DNA of 17,051 nucleotides, from positions 1-17,051 of the forward strand of contig CAMEWZ010000016.1 in assembly GCA_945946745.1 (NCBI GenBank). Direction: 5' to 3'. Within the stretch, counting starts at the first letter, position 1; each line of letters opens with the position of its first letter. The notes below the pieces were generated by a model, which saw only the letters and a list, made by a program, of their open reading frames with translations, searched no databases and had not been told where the DNA came from. The translations under genes were made by a program, and so were the position numbers. This document shows, piece by piece, positions 1-6,788 of this stretch. This stretch comes from an uncultured Clostridia bacterium (GTDB taxonomy: Bacteria; Bacillota; Clostridia; Oscillospirales; Oscillospiraceae).

Positions 1-409
1 ACTGCACCGGGTCGGAGATTTTGTACTCCACGAAGAAGTCTACATTGACGATGTTGTAATCGCCGGTGATCATGGTGCTTTCACTTTCGTTGAATTCGTT
101 GCTGCCATTGGAATAGCCCAGCTCGATTTTCTGGTAGACGTTTACATCCACCTTTTCCACCTGCTGGATGCCGAAGGGCAGCTTGAAGTGGACACCGGCA
201 TCGGTCACGTCTGTCACCTTGCCAAAGGTAGTCACCACCGCCTGCTGCTTATCGTCCACGGTGTAGTAGCAGGTTCCGGCCAGGGTCAGCACCACCAGTG
301 CCAGAAGCACCACCAGTATGGTCTTGCCGGTTCGCTTCATGTCGGGCTTTTTCTTCTTGGGCGGGGTTTCCGGCGCCCAGCGGTAGGTTCCGTTTTCTTC
401 CATTTCCAT
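1..409 (-). CDS. hflK: HflK-like SPFH/Band 7 membrane protein (partial, N-terminal part)
   Basis: The visible 136 residues begin with a polar Lys-rich leader (RWAPETPPKKKKPDMKR) and one transmembrane helix (about residues 30-48, ILVVLLALVVLTLAG). They continue into a Band 7/SPFH start: VDDKQAVVTTFGKV, then DAGVHFKLPFGIQ and a later D-x-F-x-E-Y-K segment. HflK, with HflC, forms a membrane cage that modulates the FtsH protease and membrane-protein quality control. The start is the ATG at 409, preceded by AAAAGGAG with 7-8 nt spacing; the ATG two codons later is less well placed. The gene continues past the left edge, where an hflC partner would be expected but is not visible. A family A palindromic element ends about 20 nt upstream of the start codon. 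Another SPFH paralogue, such as HflC or a stomatin, is possible; the N-terminal leader plus single helix favours HflK. Confidence 0.82.
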   Translation of the reverse strand, partial: MEMEENGTYRWAPETPPKKKKPDMKRTGKTILVVLLALVVLTLAGTCYYTVDDKQQAVVTTFGKVTDVTDAGVHFKLPFGIQQVEKVDVNVYQKIELGYSNGSNEFNESESTMITGDYNIVNVDFFVEYKISDPVQ

Positions 410-428
410 TGTGTTACTCCTTTTCTAT

Positions 429-599
429 TTTAGGGCATCACCGCATAATGGGGCCAGGAGATTCGGCGTGAGATTTTGGCACAAGCGAAAGTATGGAAAA
501 TGCGGGAATACTGGATGTATTTCCCATTTTTCATACTGCGCGATTGGGGCAAAAGATCCGCCGAAGCCCGCAGTGCCCACCCAGCGGTGCTGCCTTAGA
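429..599. repeat. MITE-like long imperfect inverted repeat (family A)
   Basis: The whole gap between the DUF1836 stop codon and the hflK ribosome binding site is one imperfect palindrome with arms of about 80 bp. The outer ends match as TAGGGCATCACCGC (431-444) against TAAGGCAGCACCGC (reverse complement of 584-597), 12 of 14 bases. TTCGGCG occurs in both arms. The central 46 bp (491-536) fold as a near-perfect hairpin, with GTATGGAAAATG against GTATGAAAAATG. No protein is encoded. The structure and size fit a non-autonomous miniature inverted-repeat element. A target-site duplication is not clear. The palindrome could also act as a processing or termination hairpin between the two minus-strand genes. 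Confidence 0.6.
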
Positions 600-1148
600 T
601 TATAATTGGGCAATCATGTCCTGGGCCTGGGCCTTCAGACAGTTGGCACACCAGATGGTGAGCATGACCTTCAGCACCTTCACCAGCTTATCCCGGGCGC
701 CGGGTACCGGCTCGGCATAGTCAGCGGTGACTTCCTCCAGCGCTTCGTCCCAGCTTTTCCCGCCGCCGATGTACCTGGCCCGGGCGGCCAGCCGGACGAA
801 GAAGAAAAACAGCATGGTGTCATCCACCAGGTCATCGCTTTCGTCTGCCAGGTCGCCGTTGAGGTAGCTCATCAGCTTCACAATCTGATCCAGGGGCATG
901 TTTCCCTTGAGAATGTTGATGTTGATGAGGCGGCAAAGCTGTTCCATGTTGTAGCGCTTGTTCACGGGGGCGGGCAGAAATTTCCGCTTCACCCAGTTCT
1001 GCACGGTGTAAGGCTCCAGCCCGGTGATGCTGGCCACCTGGCTGAGGGTCAGCCCGCCTGCCAGAAACAGGGCCGCGAACTGTTCTTCCGTCCGGTCGGC
1101 GTCCTCCCGGTTGGCGGAAAGGGTGGTGCCGGGAATGGTCCACTGCAT
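600..1148 (-). CDS. DUF1836 helix-turn-helix protein
   Basis: This 182-residue protein has an N-terminal helix-turn-helix at about residues 30-65 (LTLSQVASITGLEPYTVQNWVKRKFLPAP). It is followed by the DUF1836 signature region KRYNMEQLCRLININILKGNMPLDQIVKLMSYLNG and a mostly helical C-terminal half. Members look like MerR-type DNA-binding proteins; to my knowledge the targets of this family are uncharacterised. The start at 1148 is fixed by AAAGGAGGAATCCCC just before ATG. A near-consensus sigma-A promoter lies at 1217-1245, so the gene is transcribed leftward, probably alone or with the hflK-like gene beyond the family A palindrome. The gene is intact. The DUF1836 assignment is by pattern recognition only; a role as a transcription regulator is inferred. 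Confidence 0.85.
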   Translation of the reverse strand: MQWTIPGTTLSANREDADRTEEQFAALFLAGGLTLSQVASITGLEPYTVQNWVKRKFLPAPVNKRYNMEQLCRLININILKGNMPLDQIVKLMSYLNGDLADESDDLVDDTMLFFFFVRLAARARYIGGGKSWDEALEEVTADYAEPVPGARDKLVKVLKVMLTIWCANCLKAQAQDMIAQL

Positions 1149-1216
1149 GGGGATTCCTCCTTTATTCTGAAATTATTCGTTACACTGTATTTTGAATGTT
1201 TGATTTGTGTAGCATG

Positions 1217-1245
1217 ATAATAACACATGGTCACGTGAATGTCAA
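1217..1245 (-). promoter_or_regulatory. Sigma-A promoter for the DUF1836 gene
   Basis: On the minus strand a perfect TTGACA (-35, 1240-1245) is followed after exactly 17 bp by TATTAT (-10, 1217-1222). The spacer contains the 8-bp palindrome TCACGTGA (1231-1238), a possible operator for autoregulation; that last point is inference. Confidence 0.8.
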
Positions 1246-1362
1246 TAATTATAGTATGATTATAATAGACAAACTTATGACTCTCTAATTGTGAAAGATT
1301 CACAGGGGTGGTTGCTTCCTTTGTTTTGCATATCCTTTCTTCTGTCACATGGTTTTTCAGAT

Positions 1363-1570
1363 TGTGCATATTCGCTTTCCACAGCAAAAGGACAATATAG
1401 CTGGCGAACACCCACCGTAGGGCGGCTTCCCCTCAAGCCGCCGCCTGCGAAGCAGAATTTGTATCGTTTCCACCTTACGGCGAAGCGGCGGGCTGAGGGC
1501 AGCCCACCCTACAGGGATGCCTGTTTATCAGTAGAAGAACAATGTTTCTGACAAAGGCCGATAAACACAT
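1363..1570 (+). repeat. Dispersed palindromic element, family B copy 1
   Basis: This ~208 bp non-coding block is clearly homologous to 9385-9613 in the opposite orientation. Shared stretches include CGAACACCCACCGTAGGGCG, TCAAGCCGCC, CTTACGG versus TTTACGG, CCCTACAGG and GCCGATAA.CACAT. Its ends resemble each other in inverted orientation (TGTGCATATTCGC at the left; TGTGTTTATCGGC as reverse complement of the right). A CAGATT occurs just outside or across both ends and could be a target-site duplication, but this is uncertain. No open frame of note is present. It occupies most of the gene-free stretch 1149-1697; the rest of that stretch holds the two flanking promoters and AT-rich sequence in which I see nothing else. 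Confidence 0.7.
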
Positions 1571-1639
1571 CTCAGATTACCGTATCAGAAATTCCACTCT
1601 GGTTCCCAATCCTTGCCATTTCTTTTTGCATTTTGCCAC

Positions 1640-1668
1640 TTTACGAACGGACAAAAGTGTTGTACAAT
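1640..1668 (+). promoter_or_regulatory. Probable sigma-A promoter for the zinc-ribbon/parAB genes
   Basis: TTTACG (1640-1645) and TACAAT (1663-1668) are separated by 17 bp, about 30 bp upstream of the zinc-ribbon start codon. The -35 is weak. No other promoter is evident before parA, so this may drive the zinc-ribbon gene, parA and parB together. Confidence 0.5.
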
Positions 1669-1697
1669 ACGGTATACATGAATGGGAGGTGACGTGG

Positions 1698-2090
1698 ATG
1701 CATTGTCTGAAATGCGGACGGGAGGCATCGGAGGATGCGGTGTTTTGCCAGGACTGTTTGCTGGATATGGAAAAGCACCCTGTGGATCCCAACGAGGTCG
1801 TGCTGCTGCCAAAGCGGGCGTCTTCCCCGGTTGTCAAGAAAACTACCCGTCGCCGGACGATCCCGGTTGAGGAACGGCTGATTCGGGTCAAGCGCAGGGT
1901 GCGTTTTTTGACGGCTCTGTTGATTTTGATGACCCTCCTGGTTGCTGCTATGTGTTATCCGACTGTACTGTTTTTTAGTCGGTACCGCCAGAGAACCGGG
2001 CAGAACTACACCTCTATCACATCGACTACAACTCCTGTGACTACAGAATCGGAGTTACCGACAAATGTTTCACGTGAAACAGTCCAATGA
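1698..2090 (+). CDS. Small membrane-anchored zinc-ribbon protein upstream of parA
   Basis: The 130-residue product starts with a four-cysteine zinc ribbon (C3-x2-C6 ... C17-x2-C20). A basic linker follows (KKTTRRR and VKRRVR), then a single transmembrane helix at about residues 70-93 and a Thr/Ser-rich tail. The topology suggests a cytoplasmic zinc ribbon and an outside tail. I chose the ATG at 1698 because GGGAGG ends 8 nt before it; an in-frame GTG at 1689 overlaps the ribosome binding site. The last residues, NVSRETVQ, are encoded across a perfect parS site (2066-2081). The gene sits 55 bp before parA in the same direction, so a link to segregation or division is conceivable, but this is inference. 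No specific family is recognised beyond the zinc ribbon. Confidence 0.8.
   Translation: MHCLKCGREASEDAVFCQDCLLDMEKHPVDPNEVVLLPKRASSPVVKKTTRRRTIPVEERLIRVKRRVRFLTALLILMTLLVAAMCYPTVLFFSRYRQRTGQNYTSITSTTTPVTTESELPTNVSRETVQ
2066..2081. promoter_or_regulatory. parS: parS site 1 (ParB/Spo0J binding), inside a coding region
   Basis: The sequence is TGTTTCACGTGAAACA, a perfect 16-bp palindrome identical to the Bacillus-type parS consensus. It lies within the last codons of the zinc-ribbon gene, from the third base of the Asn123 codon through Thr128. Confidence 0.95.
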
Positions 2091-2103
2091 GAGAAAAAAG
2101 AAA

Positions 2104-2119
2104 TGTTTCACGTGAAACA
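2104..2119. promoter_or_regulatory. parS: parS site 2, upstream of parA
   Basis: This is a second perfect TGTTTCACGTGAAACA, 38 bp downstream of the first and 26 bp before the parA start codon. It can serve as a ParB loading site and could also let ParB influence parA expression. Confidence 0.95.
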
Positions 2120-2145
2120 GACATAGAAAGAGTAAGGAGAAGAAA

Positions 2146-2901
2146 ATGGGTAAAATAATAGCCGTCGTCAATCAGAAGGGCGGCGTCGGAAAAACCACCA
2201 CCGCCGTCAATCTGACGGCAGCACTCCATGACTTAGGACAGAAGGTACTCCTGTGTGATTTTGACCCGCAGGCCAACGCTACCTCGGGCCTGGGGCTGGA
2301 CAAGCGTTCCATCAAATACTCGGTTTACGATGTGACAATCAATGACGTGCCCCTGGCGGAAGCCATCGTGCATACGGATTACGGGGATGTGCTGCCATCC
2401 TCGGCAGATCTGGCAGGCGCGGCGGTGGAGTTGATCTCCACGCAGCACCGGGAATTGCAGCTGGAAAAAGCGCTCCATGCCGGAAAAGACCAGTACGATC
2501 TGATTTTCGTGGACTGCCCCCCGTCCCTGGAATTGCTCACATTGAACGCCCTGTGCGCGGCTGACGGAATATTGGTGCCGGTGCAATGTGAGTATTACGC
2601 TCTGGAGGGTCTCAGTGATCTGATGAGCACCTTGCGGATGGTAAAAAAACGATTGAATCCCCGGCTGGAGATTTTCGGCGTGGCACTGACCATGTTTGAC
2701 GGGCGCACCAATTTCTCCGCCCAGGTGGCGCAGGAGGTGCGGCGGCACTTCCCGGGAAAGGTGTTCCAGACAGTCATTCCCCGAAATATTCGTCTGGCGG
2801 AGGCTCCCAGCCACGGAATTCCCGTCACGGCTTACGATAAGTACAGCCGGGGCGCCAACGCTTACCGGGAAATGGCGGAAGAAATCAAAGCAAAACTATA
2901 A
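2146..2901 (+). CDS. parA: Chromosome partitioning ATPase ParA (Soj)
   Basis: The 251-residue protein has the deviant Walker A motif KGGVGKTT (11-18), Walker A' DFDPQANAT (38-46) and a Walker B-like LIFVDCPP (119-126). It has no N-terminal DNA-binding extension, which is the short chromosomal Soj type. ParA cycles between an ATP-bound dimer on the nucleoid and a ParB-stimulated monomer, helping origin segregation; in Bacillus, Soj also controls DnaA. The start is ATG 2146 with AAGGAG upstream. It follows two parS sites and precedes parB by 88 bp, as expected for this locus. The gene is full length with all key residues present. Confidence 0.97.
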   Translation: MGKIIAVVNQKGGVGKTTTAVNLTAALHDLGQKVLLCDFDPQANATSGLGLDKRSIKYSVYDVTINDVPLAEAIVHTDYGDVLPSSADLAGAAVELISTQHRELQLEKALHAGKDQYDLIFVDCPPSLELLTLNALCAADGILVPVQCEYYALEGLSDLMSTLRMVKKRLNPRLEIFGVALTMFDGRTNFSAQVAQEVRRHFPGKVFQTVIPRNIRLAEAPSHGIPVTAYDKYSRGANAYREMAEEIKAKL

Positions 2902-2932
2902 TGCAGTGTGGAGTGTGGAATTGAGGCGATAC

Positions 2933-2968
2933 CATAACGCCAAACTCCAAACGCATAACTCCAAACTC
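2933..2968 (+). repeat. Short direct repeats between parA and parB
   Basis: CATAACGCCAAACTC (2933-2947) and CATAACTCCAAACTC (2954-2968) repeat with a 21-bp period and one mismatch. Just upstream, GTGTGGA is repeated twice (about 2906-2919). Function is unknown. The block resembles simple intergenic repeat sequence. Confidence 0.6.
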
Positions 2969-2989
2969 TATGCGAAAGGAATGATATGA

Positions 2990-3853
2990 TTGGCAACCCA
3001 AAAAGGCCTGGGCAAGGGCCTGGGCGCGCTGCTGGGGGACTTCAGCGAAGAAGCGGTACAGAGCAATGCCTATCAAATTTTGCCCATCTATAAGGTAGAG
3101 CCAAATCCCAATCAGCCCCGGCAGGATTTTGACCAGGAGGAATTGCAGGCGTTGGCGGATTCCATTTCCGTCCACGGTGTGATTCAGCCTCTGACTGTGC
3201 GGGCGCTGGACAGCGGGTACTACCAGATCATTGCCGGCGAACGTCGCTGGCGGGCAGCCCGTCTGGCAAATATCAGCGAAATCCCGGTGGTCATCCTGGA
3301 CGCCGACGATAAGAAGGCCATGGAGCTGGCACTGATTGAGAATTTGCAGCGCCAGGACTTGAATCCGGTGGAAGAAGCCCTGGGCTATCAATCCCTCATT
3401 GAGGAGTACGGACTGACCCAGGAGGAGACAGCAGCCCGGGTGGGTAAATCCCGTCCGGCAGTGGCCAATGCCCTGCGACTGCTGGGCCTGTGTCCGCAAG
3501 TGTTGGAAAAGCTGAAAACCGGAGAGATCACTGCCGGTCATGCCCGGGCCATTCTGACATTGAAGACGGAAAAAAAGCAGCAGGAGGCCGCCCAGAAGAT
3601 CATCGCCCTGGCTCTGTCCGTCCGCCAGGCGGAAACCCTGTGCAAAAACATGAGCAAGGAGCCCGCTCCCAAAAAGGAGGAGGTTTTTGCCGTGGACTAT
3701 GTGGCCGAGTGTGAAAAGAACCTGAGCAAGCACTTAGGACGGGGCGTGAAAATCGTCAACGGAAAGCGCAAGGGACGCTTTGAACTGGAATTCTACGGGG
3801 AAGAGGACTTACAGAAGCTCCTGGACGCCCTTATGGAATTAAATACAAAATGA
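2990..3853 (+). CDS. parB: Chromosome partitioning protein ParB (Spo0J), TTG start
   Basis: ParB binds parS and, as a CTP-dependent clamp, spreads to form the partition complex. It loads SMC and stimulates ParA. The 287-residue product has the typical KGLGKGLGALL N-terminus. The ParB/sulfiredoxin-type fold carries GERRWRAAR (83-91) and ENLQRQDLNPVEEA (117-130), the CTP-binding/arginine patch region. The parS-reading helix-turn-helix is at about 142-166 (TQEETAARVGKSRPAVANALRLL), and a C-terminal dimerisation segment follows. The start must be the TTG at 2990: the only nearby in-frame ATG (2981) hits a stop two codons later, and AAAGGA lies 9 nt upstream of the TTG. Consensus parS sites point to Spo0J rather than the paralogue Noc. 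Confidence 0.96.
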   Translation: MATQKGLGKGLGALLGDFSEEAVQSNAYQILPIYKVEPNPNQPRQDFDQEELQALADSISVHGVIQPLTVRALDSGYYQIIAGERRWRAARLANISEIPVVILDADDKKAMELALIENLQRQDLNPVEEALGYQSLIEEYGLTQEETAARVGKSRPAVANALRLLGLCPQVLEKLKTGEITAGHARAILTLKTEKKQQEAAQKIIALALSVRQAETLCKNMSKEPAPKKEEVFAVDYVAECEKNLSKHLGRGVKIVNGKRKGRFELEFYGEEDLQKLLDALMELNTK

Positions 3854-3894
3854 TGCATGCAAAATGATTATTCGAAAAGAGAGGTAACGCAAAA

Positions 3895-5226
3895 ATGCTG
3901 GATATCAAACGCATTAAGGAAAACCCCGATGCCGTAAAGGCAGGTCTGCGGGCAAAGGAAGTAAACTGTGATGACATTGTCGACCGAATTCTGGAGCTGG
4001 ACGTGCAGGTGCGGGGTCTGAAAACAGCCACCGAAACAGCCACTGCCCAGAAGAACCGGCTGGCGAAAGAGAACGGAAAGCTGTTCGGCCAGAAAAAGGG
4101 CCTGGAAAAGAAGGGCGAAAGCACAGCTGCCATCGATGCGCAGATCGAGGCCAACAAGGCCGAGTCCATCCGTCTGGACAAGGAAATTGCCGACGATGCC
4201 GACAAGCTGAAGGATCTGAACGCCGAGTTCCGGACTGCCATGCTGAGCCTGCCCAACCTGCCCGACCCCGACCTGCTGCCCGGCGGCAAAGAGAATAACC
4301 AGCCCCTGCGCTACATCGGGGAGAAGCATTCCTTTGACTTCACCCCGAAGCACCACGTGGATCTGTGCCAGGATCTGGGGCTGATCGACTATGAGCGGGG
4401 CGTGAAGCTGGCTGGTTCCGGCAACTGGATGTACACCGGCATGGGCGCCCGGCTGGAGTGGGCGCTGCTGAACTATTTCATCGACACCCACATTGCCGAC
4501 GGCTATGAGTTCATCCTGCCGCCCCACATGCTGGAGTACCAGTGCGGCGAAACCGCCGGTCAGTTCCCCAAGTTTGCCGACGAGGTTTACAAGATTGCCA
4601 ACCCCACCGATGACCGGATCCACTACATGCTGCCCACCGCCGAGGCTGCGCTGTGCTCCATCTACCGGGGAGAAATTCTGGCAGAGGCCGATCTGCCCAA
4701 AAAGCTGTTTGCCTATACCCCTTGCTTCCGCCGGGAGGCCGGTTCTCACCGGGCTGACGAGCGGGGCATGGTTCGCGGCCATCAGTTCAATAAGGTGGAG
4801 ATGTTCCAGTTCACCCGTCCCGAGGATTCCGACGAAGCCTTTGAGGAGCTGGTGCACAAGGCCGAAAACCTGGTTGCCGGTCTGGGCCTGCATTTCCGCA
4901 CCGTGAAGCTGGCGGCTGGCGACTGCTCCGCTTCCATGGCCCGTACCTACGACATTGAGATTCTGATTCCTTCCATGGACGGCTATAAGGAGGTTTCCTC
5001 CGTGTCCAACGCCCGGGATTACCAGGCCCGCCGGGGTGACATCCGCTTCCGCCGGGAGGCCACCGGCAAGCCTGAGTTTGTGCATACGCTGAATGGCTCG
5101 GGTCTGGCTACCTCTCGTATTTTCCCCGCGCTGGTGGAGCAGAACCAGCGCGCGGACGGTTCCATCGTCGTGCCCGAAGCCCTGCGCAAGTATCTGGGCG
5201 GGCTGGAAGTCATTGAGAAGAAATAA
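3895..5226 (+). CDS. serS: Seryl-tRNA synthetase
   Basis: This enzyme charges tRNA-Ser. The 443-residue protein has the SerRS order: an N-terminal long antiparallel coiled-coil arm (about 28-112, rich in Lys/Glu/Ala) that grips the tRNA-Ser variable arm, then a class II catalytic core. The core has TAE (248-250), motif 2 CFRREAG...RGMVRGHQFNKVE (277-302) and motif 3 NGSGLATSRIFPALVEQ with Arg408. The segment TYDIEI...EVSSVSNARDYQARR (351-380) is also characteristic. The start ATG 3895 is preceded by AGAGAGG. The position directly after parB is common near Firmicute origins. It is 41 bp from parB and no T-box is present, so it may share parB transcription. It is slightly longer than the usual ~425 residues. 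Confidence 0.97.
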   Translation: MLDIKRIKENPDAVKAGLRAKEVNCDDIVDRILELDVQVRGLKTATETATAQKNRLAKENGKLFGQKKGLEKKGESTAAIDAQIEANKAESIRLDKEIADDADKLKDLNAEFRTAMLSLPNLPDPDLLPGGKENNQPLRYIGEKHSFDFTPKHHVDLCQDLGLIDYERGVKLAGSGNWMYTGMGARLEWALLNYFIDTHIADGYEFILPPHMLEYQCGETAGQFPKFADEVYKIANPTDDRIHYMLPTAEAALCSIYRGEILAEADLPKKLFAYTPCFRREAGSHRADERGMVRGHQFNKVEMFQFTRPEDSDEAFEELVHKAENLVAGLGLHFRTVKLAAGDCSASMARTYDIEILIPSMDGYKEVSSVSNARDYQARRGDIRFRREATGKPEFVHTLNGSGLATSRIFPALVEQNQRADGSIVVPEALRKYLGGLEVIEKK

Positions 5227-5242
5227 GGAAGGGGAACAGCAT

Positions 5243-5722
5243 ATGGAAAAGCATATCAACAAGCCCAAGTGGTGGGATGAGTTTGTTGCCTTTGCCGTAA
5301 AAGGAAACGCCATGGCGCTGGCCGTTGGTACCATCATCGGCGCGGCATTCTCCACCATTACCAAAAGCTTGACGGATGATATCATCATGCCCATCGTGGC
5401 CATCTTCATGGGCGGCATTGATTTCTCCGAACTGAAAATTGTTCTGCCCCGGCTGTTCAGTGAGCCGGTGGTGGATGAGGCAGGTCATGAGATTCTGAAC
5501 ACGCTGAATTACGGCAATTTCCTGTCTGCCATCATCAATTTCTTCATTCTGGCCCTGGTGGTGTTCTTCCTGGTGAAGGGACTGAACAAAATGGCAGAGC
5601 TTGGCAAGAAGAAGGAGGAGGAAGCCCCGGCTGAGGAGCCCGCACCTCCCAAACCCAGTGCCGAGGAAGTGCTGCTGACGGAAATTCGGGATCTTCTGAA
5701 AAACAAATCCGAAAATGGGTAA
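5243..5722 (+). CDS. mscL: Large-conductance mechanosensitive channel MscL
   Basis: MscL opens a large non-selective pore when membrane tension rises during osmotic downshock; it works as a homopentamer. The 159-residue sequence shows the amphipathic N-terminal helix (DEFVAFAVKGNAMALAVG), TM1 (about 22-50, ending TDDIIMP), a periplasmic loop, TM2 (about 93-113) and a charged C-terminal bundle segment (EEVLLTEIRDLLKNK). A proline/glutamate-rich linker (about 124-138) separates TM2 from the bundle. The start ATG 5243 has AAGGAAGGGG 8 nt upstream. It follows serS by 16 bp and probably ends that transcript at the terminator just downstream. Confidence 0.95.
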   Translation: MEKHINKPKWWDEFVAFAVKGNAMALAVGTIIGAAFSTITKSLTDDIIMPIVAIFMGGIDFSELKIVLPRLFSEPVVDEAGHEILNTLNYGNFLSAIINFFILALVVFFLVKGLNKMAELGKKKEEEAPAEEPAPPKPSAEEVLLTEIRDLLKNKSENG

Positions 5723-5738
5723 ATTCCCAGCAAAATCC

Positions 5739-5768
5739 AACGGGAGAAGCAGCCGCTTCTCCCGTTTT
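5739..5768 (+). terminator. Rho-independent terminator after mscL
   Basis: A perfect 12-bp stem pairs AACGGGAGAAGC (5739-5750) with 5755-5766 around the loop AGCC and runs into TTTT. It likely ends the parAB-serS-mscL transcript. Confidence 0.9.
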
Positions 5769-5832
5769 CCATGGAAAGCGCGAAAAAGAACAAAAAAATA
5801 TGTGAAATCATAACAATTTTATCGATAAATAT

Positions 5833-5861
5833 TTGACAAATTCAACAAGCAAGAGTATAAT
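5833..5861 (+). promoter_or_regulatory. Consensus sigma-A promoter for the nfn pair
   Basis: TTGACA (5833-5838) and TATAAT (5856-5861) are both perfect, with 17-bp spacing. The palindrome TTTATCGATAAA (5818-5829) lies just upstream of the -35, and a small CGGGC-ATT-GCCCG hairpin (5872-5884) sits at the predicted transcript start. Confidence 0.92.
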
Positions 5862-5920
5862 GAAATTTAAGCGGGCATTGCCCGGATTGAAAGAATATTC
5901 TGAAAAGGACGGATCAGAAC

Positions 5921-6775
5921 ATGTATAAAATCGTTCGCAAGAAGGAACTGAACCCCTCCGTCACCCTGATGGAGATTGAAGCTCCTTTCGTTGCCAGAAA
6001 AGCAAAGGCCGGCCAGTTCATCATTTTCCGTGTGGATGAAATGGGCGAGCGTGTTCCTCTGACTGTCGCCGGTACCGACAAGGAAGCTGGCACCGTCACC
6101 ATCATTTTCCAGAAGGTTGGCTTCTCCACCAACGCCCTGGGCGCGCTGAACGAGGGCGATTACATCCACGATTTTGTCGGCCCCTTGGGCAAGCCCACGC
6201 CTGTGGAGGGCAAGAAGAAGGTCTGTGTCGTTGGCGGCGGCGTGGGCTGCGCCATTGCCCTGCCCTCTGCCCGGGGCTTCAAGGAGGCCGGCGCTGAGGT
6301 CACCGTTATCGTCGGTTTCCGGAGCAAGGACATTGTCATCCTGGAGGAGGAATTCAAGGCGGTTGCCGACCGCTTCATTATGATGACCGATGATGGCTCC
6401 TATGGCCGTCACGGCCTGGTCACCCAGCCCCTGCAGGAGCTGCTGGAGGCGGGCGAGCAGTTCGACGAGGTTCTGGCCATCGGCCCCGTGCCCATGATGA
6501 AGTTTGTGGCCAAGACCACCGAGCCCTTCGGTGTACACACCAGCGTATCTCTGAACCCCATCATGATCGACGGCACCGGCATGTGCGGCGGCTGCCGGGT
6601 CACCGTGGGCGGCGAGACCAAGTTCGCCTGTGTAGACGGCCCCGAGTTTGACGGCCACAAGGTGGACTTTGCCGAACTGATGAGCCGGAACGGCACCTAT
6701 CGTGACCGGGAGGCTGAGGTTGGCAAGACCCACACCTGCCGCATCGAATCCATGGGCAAGGCTCTGATCAAATAA
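5921..6775 (+). CDS. nfnA: NfnA-type ferredoxin-NADP+ oxidoreductase small subunit (FAD/[2Fe-2S])
   Basis: With its partner downstream it forms the cytoplasmic NADH-dependent reduced ferredoxin:NADP+ oxidoreductase, or the closely related sulfide dehydrogenase type. This couples NADH and reduced ferredoxin to NADPH by flavin-based bifurcation/confurcation. The 284 residues show an FAD-binding barrel with RVPLTV (44-49) and a nucleotide-binding GGGVG (105-109). A C-terminal [2Fe-2S] site has C222, C225 and C237 in DGTGMCGGC...C; D217 is the probable fourth ligand, as in characterised NfnA. The start ATG 5921 has AAAAGGA upstream. Pairing 13 bp before an NfnB-like gene rules out PyrK, its PyrDII-associated relative. 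Confidence 0.9.
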   Translation: MYKIVRKKELNPSVTLMEIEAPFVARKAKAGQFIIFRVDEMGERVPLTVAGTDKEAGTVTIIFQKVGFSTNALGALNEGDYIHDFVGPLGKPTPVEGKKKVCVVGGGVGCAIALPSARGFKEAGAEVTVIVGFRSKDIVILEEEFKAVADRFIMMTDDGSYGRHGLVTQPLQELLEAGEQFDEVLAIGPVPMMKFVAKTTEPFGVHTSVSLNPIMIDGTGMCGGCRVTVGGETKFACVDGPEFDGHKVDFAELMSRNGTYRDREAEVGKTHTCRIESMGKALIK

Positions 6776-6788
6776 GGAGGACAGCGAA

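Noticed and set aside
606..1217. A 203-residue plus-strand frame opposite the DUF1836 gene
   Set aside because: It is antisense to a recognisable protein and has no ribosome binding site.
1231..1238. TCACGTGA as a third parS site
   Set aside because: Only the core matches; about 9 of the 16 parS bases agree, while the two true sites are perfect.
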